From NCBI RefSeq assembly GCF_002858715.1, contig NZ_PJZH01000026.1, positions 1-54,035 of the forward strand: 54,035 nucleotides of DNA, given 5' to 3'. Every line of letters begins with the position of its first letter. The first letter of the stretch is position 1. This document shows, one piece after another, positions 38,513 through 46,795 of this stretch. The notes beneath the pieces are model-generated. The model did no database searches and was not told where the DNA came from. It worked only from the letters and a program-made list of their open reading frames with translations. Origin of the DNA: Chimaeribacter coloradensis. GTDB taxonomy: Bacteria; Pseudomonadota; Gammaproteobacteria; Enterobacterales; Enterobacteriaceae. Made by a program: the position numbers and the translations under genes.

Positions 38513-39187
38513 TTACCCTCCGTGATTAATGCTTACGTAACGCGTAAACAGCGTATCGATATGGGCAGACAGCCACTCCGCGCCTGCCACATCCTGCCCC
38601 TGCCACGATGATATGATCTTTTCCGGCGTCAGTAACCTTTCCAGCGTGCGTGCCGCCGGGCGGTAACTCAGGTGCCAGGGTTCAATGGCGACCCCGCCGC
38701 GATCTTCCGCAAAGGGCCGGTAGAAACCAAAGGCGGCCATATGCTCCGTCAGCCATGCGGTTAGCGGGGCGAAATAGCCCCCTGGTTGGTACTCCCACGG
38801 CTCCAGTTGCAGTTTTTGCCCCGCCGGCAGCAGCGAGGGATCGTAGACGTCCAGATCGGTGCCCCAGTGGTGGCGGCTGGTGCCGGGCAGGGCTGACCAG
38901 CGTAAAATTGCTTCGCAGCGCTGCGCCACGGTGAGCGCAGCGGCATCCAGCGGCTGACAGGCATGATCCAATAGTGGCCGCTCGCCGCGGAATTTGCCAT
39001 TCCAGATGGCGCGTTGCCGATCGAAGTCACGAAATGTGCTGGCCGGTTGCAGGTCAAACCCGGCGGCCCGCGCGGCCTGTTGCAATCTTACAAAAGCCTG
39101 TGCCGCCTCCGGCTGAAGGCGGTGCGGGCCGCAGAGCGGCACCAGATGAGCATCGCTCCGGCCGGTCAGCATCTCATCGGTGATCAT
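38513..39187 (-). CDS. M15-family (VanY-like) D-alanyl-D-alanine carboxypeptidase
   Basis: The 224-residue protein starts at ATG 39187, overlapping the dapE stop by 4 bases (ATGA). Zinc ligands are recognisable: [13 protein letters not shown] supplies His and Asp and EPWHLSY the second His; the preceding [14 protein letters not shown] is typical of the family. M15 enzymes trim D-Ala from peptidoglycan peptides or act on related dipeptides. I see no signal peptide at this start, so it may be cytoplasmic. K-12 lacks a gene here. Its place between dapE and ypfN suggests a cell-wall or recycling role, which is an inference. Confidence 0.85.
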   Translation of the reverse strand: MITDEMLTGRSDAHLVPLCGPHRLQPEAAQAFVRLQQAARAAGFDLQPASTFRDFDRQRAIWNGKFRGERPLLDHACQPLDAAALTVAQRCEAILRWSALPGTSRHHWGTDLDVYDPSLLPAGQKLQLEPWEYQPGGYFAPLTAWLTEHMAAFGFYRPFAEDRGGVAIEPWHLSYRPAARTLERLLTPEKIISSWQGQDVAGAEWLSAHIDTLFTRYVSINHGG

Positions 39188-40311
39188 GCGATTAACTGAT
39201 CCATAATCCGCTGGTACATTCTGCTCAGCAATTGCAGGTCTGCCGCGCTGACGCACTCATTGATTTTATGAATGGTGGCATTGACCGGGCCAAGTTCCAC
39301 TACCTGTGCGCCCATCTGGGCAATAAAGCGCCCATCTGAGGTGCCGCCGGTGGTTTCCAGCGTCGGGGAGATCTCACTGTAGTGCCTGACGGCCTTGACC
39401 ACCGCGTCCACCAGTTCGCCGCGTGCGGTCAGGAACGGCTGGCCGGAGATTTTCCACTCAATGGTGTAGCGCAACTGGTGTTTTTCCAGCAGCGCCTGTA
39501 CCCGCTGTTTGATCAGTTCATCGGTGAGTTCCGTGCTGAAGCGGAAATTGAACTGCACAAAGAACTCACCGGGGATCACGTTGTTGCTGCCGGTGCCCGC
39601 CTGCACATTGGCAATCTGCATACTGGTCGGCGGGAAGAAATCATTGCCCTGATCCCACTCCGTGGCTGCCAGTTCGGCCAGTGCCGGCAACGCCCGGTGA
39701 ACCGGGTTGTCCGCCAGGTGCGGGTAGGCGACATGCCCCTGCACGCCATGAATATGCAGATTCGCCGTCATCGAGCCACGGCGGCCATTTTTTACCACGT
39801 CACCCACGCGCTCGGTACTGGAAGGCTCGCCCACCAGGCAGTAGTCCAGCCGCTCCTGGCGCGCCATCAGCGCTTCCACCACTTTGACCGTGCCGTAGGT
39901 GGCGTTGGCCTCTTCGTCAGAGGTGATCAGAAACGCCAGCCGCCCGCGGTGGTGCGGGTTGGCGGCCACAAAGCGCTCCGCCGCCACCACCATCGCCGCC
40001 AGCGACCCTTTCATGTCTGCGGCACCCCGGCCAAACAGCATCCCGTCGCGGATCGCCGGTTCAAACGGCGGGTTGATCCAGCGCGACTCATCGCCCACCG
40101 GCACCACGTCGGTATGGCCGGCAAAGGCCAGGGTTTTTCCTTCCCCGCGCCAGGCCCAGAAGTTCTGGGTATCGCCGAAATTCATCGGTTCGATGGTAAA
40201 CCCCAGCGCTTTCAGGCGGGCGATCATGATCGCCTGACAACCGGCATCATCCGGGCTGAGGGAGGGGCGCTTAATCAGTTGCTGCGCTAAATCAATTACC
40301 GGACAGGTCAT
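39184..40311 (-). CDS. dapE: DapE, succinyl-diaminopimelate desuccinylase
   Basis: DapE hydrolyses N-succinyl-LL-DAP in the lysine/DAP pathway. The 375-residue protein from ATG 40311 ([17 protein letters not shown]) equals E. coli DapE in length; the frame is open 15 codons earlier without support. Metal-binding motifs are [25 protein letters not shown] and [11 protein letters not shown], and the dimerisation lid lies between. [11 protein letters not shown] and [14 protein letters not shown] complete the M20 signature. It follows yffB by one base. Confidence 0.97.
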   Translation of the reverse strand: MTCPVIDLAQQLIKRPSLSPDDAGCQAIMIARLKALGFTIEPMNFGDTQNFWAWRGEGKTLAFAGHTDVVPVGDESRWINPPFEPAIRDGMLFGRGAADMKGSLAAMVVAAERFVAANPHHRGRLAFLITSDEEANATYGTVKVVEALMARQERLDYCLVGEPSSTERVGDVVKNGRRGSMTANLHIHGVQGHVAYPHLADNPVHRALPALAELAATEWDQGNDFFPPTSMQIANVQAGTGSNNVIPGEFFVQFNFRFSTELTDELIKQRVQALLEKHQLRYTIEWKISGQPFLTARGELVDAVVKAVRHYSEISPTLETTGGTSDGRFIAQMGAQVVELGPVNATIHKINECVSAADLQLLSRMYQRIMDQLIA

Positions 40312-40312
40312 C

Positions 40313-40696
40313 TCAGTTCCCCTGTGAAATAAAGTGCTGATAACGTCCGGCATCAAAACCGAGCAGCGAGGTGTTGCCGGGGCCGGTGAGCAATGGGCGC
40401 TTGATAATGGCCGGTTGCGCCAGCATCAGTTGCAGGGCGGAAGCGGCGTCCGTGACGGCACCACGCGCCTCCTCACTCAGCTTGCGCCAGGTGGTGCCGC
40501 GGGTATTCAGCAGCGCCTCATAGCCTTGCTGGGCGATAAAGGTCTCCAGCATCTCCGCCGTCAGGCCATCAACCCGATAATCATGAAAACGGTAGGCAAC
40601 CTGCTGCTCATCCAGCCAGCGGCGGGCTTTTTTAACGGTATCGCAATTTTTGATGCCATAAAGGGTGAGGCCAGGGGCGGTGGGGGACTCTGCCAT
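40313..40696 (-). CDS. yffB: YffB, Spx/ArsC-family protein
   Basis: The 127-residue thioredoxin-fold protein has [19 protein letters not shown], with a single active-site Cys, and [19 protein letters not shown] in the oxyanion region. E. coli YffB is the counterpart beside dapE and has been described as glutathione-dependent; its biological role is unclear. It lies 1 base upstream of dapE, so it probably leads the yffB-dapE-M15-ypfN transcription unit. Confidence 0.93.
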   Translation of the reverse strand: MAESPTAPGLTLYGIKNCDTVKKARRWLDEQQVAYRFHDYRVDGLTAEMLETFIAQQGYEALLNTRGTTWRKLSEEARGAVTDAASALQLMLAQPAIIKRPLLTGPGNTSLLGFDAGRYQHFISQGN

Positions 40697-40818
40697 GAAA
40701 AAATACCTATAAACACGTGATCAAAAAAGGAACGGTACGCCGGGCGCGTGGCGTGTTCCGGCATCCCCCCATAATGCGGGAAAAGCGCGGGGCGATCCAG
40801 CCACCCCGGCCGGGCGGG

Positions 40819-41259
40819 TCAATCGATATACCCTTTTTGCTGCATCGCCTGAAGCCGGTCAGGGGTGGCGGTCACCATACCGGTATGCAGCAGGTGGAAA
40901 TCATAACGGCGATAGAAATCGATCTTATCCGGCACCGCATAGATAAACAGCTTGCCGTAGGGGCGTAAGTCTTCGCAGATGCGGCGCATCAGCTGGTCAC
41001 CCAACCCGCGCCCTTGCAGGTCGGGGTCGACCACCACATCGGAAAGGTAGGAGGCGTAGGTAAAGTCGCTGATAGCGTGGGCGGTCGCCACCAGTTTTCC
41101 CTCCAGGTAGCCCCAGTAGCAGAAGGCGCTGTTACGGTAAGATTGCCGCAGTTGATCAACATCGCGCGCATTCAAACCGCCACGCTCAATCAGCCGCGCC
41201 AGCGCAGCCCAGTCCACCGGGTAGCGGGTTTCATCGGTCACAATGTCCAGTGTTGCCAT
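40819..41259 (-). CDS. GNAT-family N-acetyltransferase
   Basis: The 146-residue protein starts at ATG 41259 (MATLDIVTDETRYPVDW) with GGAG upstream; ATGs at 41286 and 41301 are alternatives. The acetyl-CoA motif is VVVDPDLQGRGLGDQLMRRI, and the end FYRRYDFHLLHTGMVTATPDR is typical of small GNATs. The substrate is unknown. It stands alone, separated from yffB by 122 bases. Confidence 0.85.
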   Translation of the reverse strand: MATLDIVTDETRYPVDWAALARLIERGGLNARDVDQLRQSYRNSAFCYWGYLEGKLVATAHAISDFTYASYLSDVVVDPDLQGRGLGDQLMRRICEDLRPYGKLFIYAVPDKIDFYRRYDFHLLHTGMVTATPDRLQAMQQKGYID

Positions 41260-41475
41260 CGTTTTCTGCTCCAGGTTATCGGTCATCAACCGTATAGGCA
41301 CGCGACGATCAGGTCAGCGCGTCAGGTAAAGGGAGAGTAAAACATTTTACGTGCCGGCGGCAGGGAAAAGGTCATGCCTGAAATGGCGTAGCAGGGCATA
41401 CCCATGCAACGGAATTACACAGGCTGAAAAAAAGGCCGCGCGTCACAGAACGATAAAAATAATATTATGATCGTG

Positions 41476-41548
41476 AGAAATTATTATCTGTTATTAAATA
41501 ACACGCGCACTGTCAGTAAATAGCCGAGATAACGTAATAATAATTTCT
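41476..41548. repeat. 12-bp inverted repeat in the AT-rich interval upstream of the GNAT gene
   Basis: AGAAATTATTAT (41476-41487) and ATAATAATTTCT (41537-41548) are exact complements 49 bases apart. They lie 217-289 bases upstream of the GNAT start on its strand. The segment 41440-41560 is very A+T-rich. It could bind a regulator or form a cruciform; nothing coding is seen. Confidence 0.7.
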
Positions 41549-41695
41549 GTGGTTATTATTACTGCCGGTTTTCTTATCTGCTGCCGGTTTTTTGTTACGT
41601 AATTGTTTCAGGTTTTACGCCGTGACAGAGCAGTCGCCCCGTTATTTACGGCAATAACCAATAAAATCATAGACAGAATGTAAAAATAGCGAAAA

Positions 41696-41823
41696 GGGCA
41701 AAAGCCTGACGGCAGAAACCGGTAGAGTTACTCATCGCCGCAGAGCCGGAGAGCCGCTGGTGACGGGAGGTAACCCGGTTGCCCAGAAGCCGTGTTCCAG
41801 AAAATCGACGTAAACACTTCTGG
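41696..41823 (+). ncRNA. Candidate structured RNA with alternative pairings
   Basis: GGGCAA (41696-41701) can pair with TTGCCC (41779-41784), closing an 80-base multi-helix region that contains GCC-TGAC-GGC (41704-41713) and TCATC/GGTGA (41732-41736 with 41759-41763). The same TTGCC can instead pair locally, GGTAAC-CCG-GTTGCC (41769-41783). A third helix, CCAGAAG (41783-41789) with CTTCTGG (41817-41823), follows. It is GC-rich within AT-rich flanks, which is common for structured RNAs. I do not recognise a known class; strand and transcription are unproven. Confidence 0.3.
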
Positions 41824-41868
41824 TACTTAATACCGTAAGATGCACAACTTAAATAAATTAATCACACA

Positions 41869-41955
41869 ATGAAACTGGCCGATATAGGTAAAGGTGCTGC
41901 TCAATACGTTGATGAAAAAGCAATTGCACTGATAGATAGGCTGGATAAAAAATAG
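41869..41955 (+). CDS. Possible 28-residue small ORF, no clear homologue
   Basis: ATG to TAG encodes MKLADIGKGAAQYVDEKAIA and eight further residues ending in DKK. The composition (amphipathic, Lys/Asp-rich) is protein-like and A+T-rich compared with neighbouring genes, but no ribosome-binding site precedes the ATG. It may be a leader peptide, a gene remnant or chance. Confidence 0.25.
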   Translation: MKLADIGKGAAQYVDEKAIALIDRLDKK

Positions 41956-42023
41956 TGCTTTAAGACTATTCCTAAAGTGAAAAAAGTGGCGTACACTTGC
42001 GTCAATTCATCAGTGAGGTAGTT

Positions 42024-42083
42024 ATGGTTGATCAAGAAGTAAGTACCTGGAAAGACTTCATCGAAGAGATGTTACGTAAGTAA
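42024..42083 (+). CDS. ypfM: YpfM microprotein, 19 residues
   Basis: The frame MVDQEVSTWKDFIEEMLRK runs from ATG 42024 to TAA 42083, with GAGGT at 42015-42019 as ribosome-binding site. The C-terminal half WKDFIE.MLRK matches the 19-residue E. coli YpfM, which is also located just before acrD on the opposite strand. E. coli YpfM is a confirmed expressed small protein of unknown function. A possible -10 (TACACT, 41992-41997) precedes it, and the bidirectional terminator at 42198 follows. Confidence 0.88.
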   Translation: MVDQEVSTWKDFIEEMLRK

Positions 42084-42197
42084 TGCGTAGGTGAGGTTAA
42101 TAACAAGACTGCCGTTACATCTGTTTTAATTTAATTCCCCTCCAGGATACTTTTTAAAAAGATATTACGCACAGCACTCTCTTGTTTATAACATCTG

Positions 42198-42231
42198 AAA
42201 AGGGGCCCTCTGTTACAGACGGCCCCTTTTT
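42198..42231. terminator. Bidirectional terminator between ypfM and acrD
   Basis: AAAAGGGGCC (42198-42207) pairs with GGCCCCTTTT (42221-42230), giving a U-tract on both strands. It ends the ypfM transcript and the convergent acrD transcript. Confidence 0.92.
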
Positions 42232-42273
42232 AATGGTCGCTGCAGGAAAGCGCGGCCCGGCGGGCCGCCCCCG

Positions 42274-45200
42274 TCAGCGGTTCCCGGCATCCTGCGGAAC
42301 AGGGTGTGCTTTGCGGCCGGGGAAGCGGCGGCGCACCAGTACAAAGAACAGCGGCACAAAGAAAATTGCCAGCAGGGTCGCGGTGATCATGCCGCCCATT
42401 ACGCCGGTGCCCACCGCGTGCTGGCTGCCGGAACCGGCACCGTGGCTTATCGCCATCGGCAACACGCCGAAAATAAAGGCCAGCGAGGTCATCAGAATCG
42501 GGCGCAGCCGCATCCGGGATGCCTCCAGCGTCGCCTCGGTCAGGTCACGGCCGCGCTGGTGCAGCTCGTTGGCGAACTCTACGATCAGGATCGCATTCTT
42601 GGCCGACAAACCGATAATCGTCAGCAGCCCCACCTGGAAGTAGACATCATTTTCCAGCCCGCGCAGCCAGGTCGCGGCGACCGCGCCAATCACCCCCAGC
42701 GGCACCACCAGCATCACCGAGAACGGGATAGACCAGCTCTCATACAGGGCCGCCAGGCAGAGGAACACCACCAGCAGCGAAATGGCGTACAGCGCCGGTG
42801 CCTGTGACCCGGAAAGCCGCTCCTGGTAAGACATGCCGGTCCACTCCAGGCCAAAACCGTTGGGCAGCTGGCGCACCAGCCGTTCCATGGTCTCCATGGC
42901 CGTGCCGGTACTGACGCCCGCGGCCGCTTCCCCCACAATCTCCAGCGCCGCATAGCCGTTATAGCGCTCCAGCCGCGGCGAGCCATAGGTCCAGTGCGTG
43001 GTGGCAAAGGCGGAGAAGGGCACCATGCCGCCCGCATTATTGCGCACATACCAGCGGTAAATATCTTCCGGCAGCATCCGGTAGCGGGCTGCCGACTGCA
43101 CATAGACTTTTTTCACCCGACCACGGTCAACAAAATCATTCACATAGGTAGAACCCCAGGCGGTTTTCAGCGTGCTGTTAATATCCTCCACCGACACGCC
43201 CAGCGCCTGCGCTTTGTGCTGATCGATATCAATCTGCAACTGCGGGCTGTCGTCCAGCCCGTTATGCCGCACCCGCGCCAGATCGGGCTGCTTGCCGGCC
43301 AGCTCCAGCAATTGGTCGCGCGCTTTCATCAAGGCGGTGTGGCCCATCCCGGCGTGGTCCTGCAACTCCATATCAAACCCGGCGGAGTTCCCCAGCCCGC
43401 TGATGGCGGGCGGGCTGCTGGCGATCACCCGCGCCTCGTTAATCTTCCGGAAGGCGTCGGTCGCGCGGTCGATGATTTCCCCGGCTGAGCCGTTGGCGCT
43501 GCGGGCATCCCAGTCCACCAGCCGCACAAACAGCCGCGCCACGTTCTGCCCGTTGCCGCCCGGCCCGGCACCGACGGTAGCGAAGACGGAGAGCACATCC
43601 GCTTTTTCCTGCGTCAGGAAATAGCGCTCCACCTTCTCCACCACTTTCAGCGTCTGCTGTTGGGTCGCGCCCACCGGCAATTGCACCTGCACCGTGAACA
43701 CCCCGCGATCCTCCACCGGCAGGAACGAGGTGGGCAGTTTGATAAACAGCCAGGCCAGCCCGCCAATCAGCAGCAGATAGATCAGCATAAAGCGCAGGCT
43801 GCGCTGCAACACCCTGCCGACCCCGCGCTCATAGCGCCGGCTGCTGCGGTCAAACGCACGGTTGAACCAGCCGAAGAAGCCGCGTTTCGCGTGGTGGTGG
43901 CCTGCGGTCACCGGTTTGAGCAGGGTGGCGCACAGCGCCGGGGTGAGGATCAGCGCCACCAGCACCGACAGCACCATCGACGACACAATGGTCAGCGAGA
44001 ACTGGCGGTAGATAGCCCCGGTGGTGCCGCCGAAAAAGGCCATCGGCACAAACACCGCCGACAGCACCAGCGCAATCCCGACCAGCGCGCCCTGAATCTG
44101 GCCCATCGATTTACGGGTAGCGGCGCGCGGGTCCAGCCCCTCTTCGCTCATCACCCGCTCCACGTTTTCCACCACCACAATGGCGTCATCCACCAGCAGG
44201 CCGATCGCCAGCACCATGGCAAACATGGTCAGGGTATTGATGCTGAAGCCGCACAGGGAGAGCACGGTAAAGGTGCCGAGCAGCACCACCGGCACGGCGA
44301 TGGTCGGGATCAGGGTTGCGCGGAAATTCTGCAAAAACAGGTACATCACCAGAAACACCAGCAGCACCGCTTCGAACAGCGTTTTCACCACATCCTCAAT
44401 CGAGGCCTTCACAAACGGCGTGGTCTCATAAGCAACTTTCGCCTCCAGCCCGTGCGGGAAGTAGTGGGAAAGCTCCTCCAGCCGCGCACGCACCAGCTTG
44501 TCCGTTTCCAGCTCATTGGCACCGGACGCCAGCTTGACGCCCATGCCCGAAGCAGACATGCCGTTGTAGCGGCTGAGGAAATCATACTTCTCCGCGCCCA
44601 GCTCCACCTGCGCCACGTCGCCGAGCCGCACCACGGAGCCGTCCGCGTTGACCCGCAGCGTGATGTCGCGGAACTGCTCCGGCGTCTGCAATTGCGACTG
44701 CGCATTGATGGTGGCGTTTAGCGCCTGCGCCTCCACCGACGGCATCCCGCCGAGCTGGCCTACCGCCACTTGGCTGTTCTGCGCGGTGATGGCATCCACC
44801 ACATCGCTGGTGGTGAGCTGGTAATCGTTCAGTTTGTTGGGGTCGAGCCAGATGCGCATCGCATATTGCGACCCGTAGGCATCAATACTGCCGACGCCAT
44901 TGACCCGGCTCAGCGGGTCCTGGAGGTTGGTGGCGACATAATCGGCGATGTCCTGCTTGTCCATGCTGCCGTCCGTGGAGACAAACGCCACCATCATCAG
45001 GTTGGTGTCCCCGGTTTTCGACACCGAGACCCCCTGCTGCTGCACATCCTGCGGCAAGCGCCGCAGGGCAGACTGCAACTGGTTCTGCACCTGCTGCATC
45101 GCCTCGTTCGGGTTCGTCCCCGCCTCGAAAGAGAGCGTCACCCGCGCCTGGCCGGTGTTGCTGCTGTCGGAGGTCATATACATCAGGTTATCCAGCCCGG

Positions 45201-45408
45201 TCATGCTCTGCTCGATCACCTGGGTGACGGTGTTCTCCAGCGTCTGCGCCGAGGCCCCGGGATAGGTGGCAGTGATGCGCACATTGGGCGGGGCCAGATT
45301 GGGGTACTGTTCCACAGGCAGCGAAAAGATCGCCAGCAGTCCGGTGAGGGAGAGGATGATCGCCAAAACCCAGGCAAAAATCGGGCGATCAATGAAGAAA
45401 TTGGCCAT
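42274..45408 (-). CDS. acrD: AcrD, RND multidrug efflux pump
   Basis: AcrD exports aminoglycosides and other amphiphilic drugs with AcrA and TolC, driven by protons. The 1044-residue protein has 12 helices and two large periplasmic loops. The proton-relay Asp pair is in [18 protein letters not shown], and the relay Lys in [16 protein letters not shown]. The sequence follows E. coli AcrD, not AcrB, in diagnostic stretches ([43 protein letters not shown]). No membrane-fusion protein gene is adjacent, consistent with use of AcrA from elsewhere. Confidence 0.96.
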   Translation of the reverse strand: MANFFIDRPIFAWVLAIILSLTGLLAIFSLPVEQYPNLAPPNVRITATYPGASAQTLENTVTQVIEQSMTGLDNLMYMTSDSSNTGQARVTLSFEAGTNPNEAMQQVQNQLQSALRRLPQDVQQQGVSVSKTGDTNLMMVAFVSTDGSMDKQDIADYVATNLQDPLSRVNGVGSIDAYGSQYAMRIWLDPNKLNDYQLTTSDVVDAITAQNSQVAVGQLGGMPSVEAQALNATINAQSQLQTPEQFRDITLRVNADGSVVRLGDVAQVELGAEKYDFLSRYNGMSASGMGVKLASGANELETDKLVRARLEELSHYFPHGLEAKVAYETTPFVKASIEDVVKTLFEAVLLVFLVMYLFLQNFRATLIPTIAVPVVLLGTFTVLSLCGFSINTLTMFAMVLAIGLLVDDAIVVVENVERVMSEEGLDPRAATRKSMGQIQGALVGIALVLSAVFVPMAFFGGTTGAIYRQFSLTIVSSMVLSVLVALILTPALCATLLKPVTAGHHHAKRGFFGWFNRAFDRSSRRYERGVGRVLQRSLRFMLIYLLLIGGLAWLFIKLPTSFLPVEDRGVFTVQVQLPVGATQQQTLKVVEKVERYFLTQEKADVLSVFATVGAGPGGNGQNVARLFVRLVDWDARSANGSAGEIIDRATDAFRKINEARVIASSPPAISGLGNSAGFDMELQDHAGMGHTALMKARDQLLELAGKQPDLARVRHNGLDDSPQLQIDIDQHKAQALGVSVEDINSTLKTAWGSTYVNDFVDRGRVKKVYVQSAARYRMLPEDIYRWYVRNNAGGMVPFSAFATTHWTYGSPRLERYNGYAALEIVGEAAAGVSTGTAMETMERLVRQLPNGFGLEWTGMSYQERLSGSQAPALYAISLLVVFLCLAALYESWSIPFSVMLVVPLGVIGAVAATWLRGLENDVYFQVGLLTIIGLSAKNAILIVEFANELHQRGRDLTEATLEASRMRLRPILMTSLAFIFGVLPMAISHGAGSGSQHAVGTGVMGGMITATLLAIFFVPLFFVLVRRRFPGRKAHPVPQDAGNR

Positions 45409-45535
45409 CTGCTGAAAACCTCATGAGTACACAGGCTGGGGACGCCGCGCCGCCCAGCCCAAGGAAGAGAGGGCCGGATGGGGCAGGGGGCGAAGCGTTG
45501 CCCGGCCCCTTTTGCACTTTACGCGCCGCCGGTGG

Positions 45536-45553
45536 CAAAATCGTGGAGAAAAT
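45536..45553 (-). promoter_or_regulatory. Candidate BaeR box upstream of acrD
   Basis: On the minus strand ATTTTCTCCACGATTTTG agrees with the reported BaeR box TTTTTCTCCATDATTGGC at about 13 of 18 positions, including the full TTTTCTCCA core. It lies about 130 bases before the acrD start. In E. coli acrD is activated by BaeSR. This is a by-eye match only. Confidence 0.45.
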
Positions 45554-45716
45554 AAGAAGATAATGTAAAAAAAGCTCAGATGTTTCGTTACAGCGCGCGC
45601 CAGACCGCTGCGCGCCGGCCATGCTTTCCTTTGCCCTGCACGCCTGAGAGCCGGTTAACGGCAGAGATAACAGGGAGGTGTCATAATCAATGTTTATGGT
45701 TCAACAGGAGTCCGAC

Positions 45717-45995
45717 ATGCCGCTCAATTCTGTTTTTGCCCGCCGCCTCTATCTCTGCTGGCTGATCAGCCACCATGAGCGCCTGAATGTGCCGCGTCTG
45801 ATGGCGCTGACCGGCTGGCCGCGCCGGACATTGCAGGATGTGCTGAAAGCCTTGCCGGGCATGGGGGTGGACCTGAGGTTCATCCAGCAAGGGGTACGGA
45901 ATAATGACGGCTACTACCAGCTGGCGGACTGGGGCCCGTTCGACAGCGACTGGATCGCCCGCCACCATGACCAGCTGCTGGCGGCCATTGAGTAA
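45717..45995 (+). CDS. Small winged-helix DNA-binding protein
   Basis: The 92-residue protein from ATG 45717, with AGGAG at 45706-45710, contains a probable helix-turn-helix (LNVPRLMALTGWPRRTLQDVLKAL) and a wing-like tail (IQQGVRNNDGYYQLADWGPF). An ATG at 45690 in the same frame with GGGAGG is an alternative start. I cannot name the family with certainty; it resembles small stand-alone winged-helix proteins found in enterobacteria. It ends 8 bases before narP, convergent with it. The target is unknown. Confidence 0.7.
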   Translation: MPLNSVFARRLYLCWLISHHERLNVPRLMALTGWPRRTLQDVLKALPGMGVDLRFIQQGVRNNDGYYQLADWGPFDSDWIARHHDQLLAAIE

Positions 45996-46003
45996 CGGCC
46001 GGG

Positions 46004-46636
46004 CTACTGCTTTTTATGCTCCAGGTAAAGCACCGTGGCCGCCACGCGTGAGCGCACATCCAGTTTGCGCAGCAGATTGCGGATATGCACTTTGACGGTC
46101 TCTTCGGAAATCGCCAGCTGGGCCGCCACCTGTTTATTGGACATGCCGCGCGCCACCTCCTGCAACACATCCCGCTCACGCTCCGTCAGGGCGGCGAACG
46201 GGTCAGCCTGCTCGCCGCGCGACGCCAGGTACTCCGCCACCCCTTCACTGAACACGGCGCTGCCGCCGGCCGCCTCATGGATTGCGCTGAGCAGTGCCTC
46301 CGGCTCGCTGTCTTTGAGCAGGTAACCGTCCGCGCCGGCATCAATCAGCGCATAGACGTCGCTGCGCGCGTCAGAGACCGTCAGCACCACAATGCGCGCG
46401 GTGACGCCGTCGCTGCGCAGCGCTTTCAGGGTATCCAGCCCGGAAAGCCCGCGCATGTTTAAATCCAGCAGGATCACATCCGGCGCGGTGCGCGCGGCCA
46501 GCGCCAGCGCCTCGCTGCCGCTGCTGGCCTCCGCGACCACGCTGAAAGCCGGGTCCAGCTCCAGAAGTTGTTTGATACCGCGCCGCATCAGCGGGTGATC
46601 GTCCACGATCATGACGGTATGCGTTTGATTCACCAT
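46004..46636 (-). CDS. narP: NarP, nitrate/nitrite response regulator
   Basis: NarP controls anaerobic respiration genes in response to nitrate and nitrite. The 210-residue protein has a receiver domain (VMIVDDHPLMRRGIKQLLELDP) with phospho-acceptor D58 in ILLDLNMRG. The linker is followed by a LuxR-type HTH (LTERERDVLQEVARGMSNKQVA, ISEETVKVHIRNLLRKL). Stretches such as RSRVAATVLYLE and TVSDARSDVYALIDAGADGYLLKDSEPE favour NarP over NarL. Its partner gene narQ lies immediately upstream on the same strand, 159 bases away, with no other gene between. Confidence 0.93.
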   Translation of the reverse strand: MVNQTHTVMIVDDHPLMRRGIKQLLELDPAFSVVAEASSGSEALALAARTAPDVILLDLNMRGLSGLDTLKALRSDGVTARIVVLTVSDARSDVYALIDAGADGYLLKDSEPEALLSAIHEAAGGSAVFSEGVAEYLASRGEQADPFAALTERERDVLQEVARGMSNKQVAAQLAISEETVKVHIRNLLRKLDVRSRVAATVLYLEHKKQ

Positions 46637-46795
46637 AAAAGCCTTTCTCCATGCGTAACGCCGTTTATCTCTTCAGAATGCCGGCGCAAACTCTGCCTTG
46701 ACTGCTGGTGAGAGGGGGCAAAAGCTGCCCGCCATCATCAACAATAGGGGGAAATCACCGGTTTCACCCACTTTACGCAAAGAATGCCGGCATCA

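Noticed and set aside
41690-41790. Possible c-di-GMP (GEMM) riboswitch, suggested by GGGCAAA and GGTAACCCGGTTGCC motifs
   Set aside because: The conserved GACGCAAAGCC loop and tetraloop/receptor order are missing, so the class assignment fails; the segment is kept only as an unclassified structured candidate.
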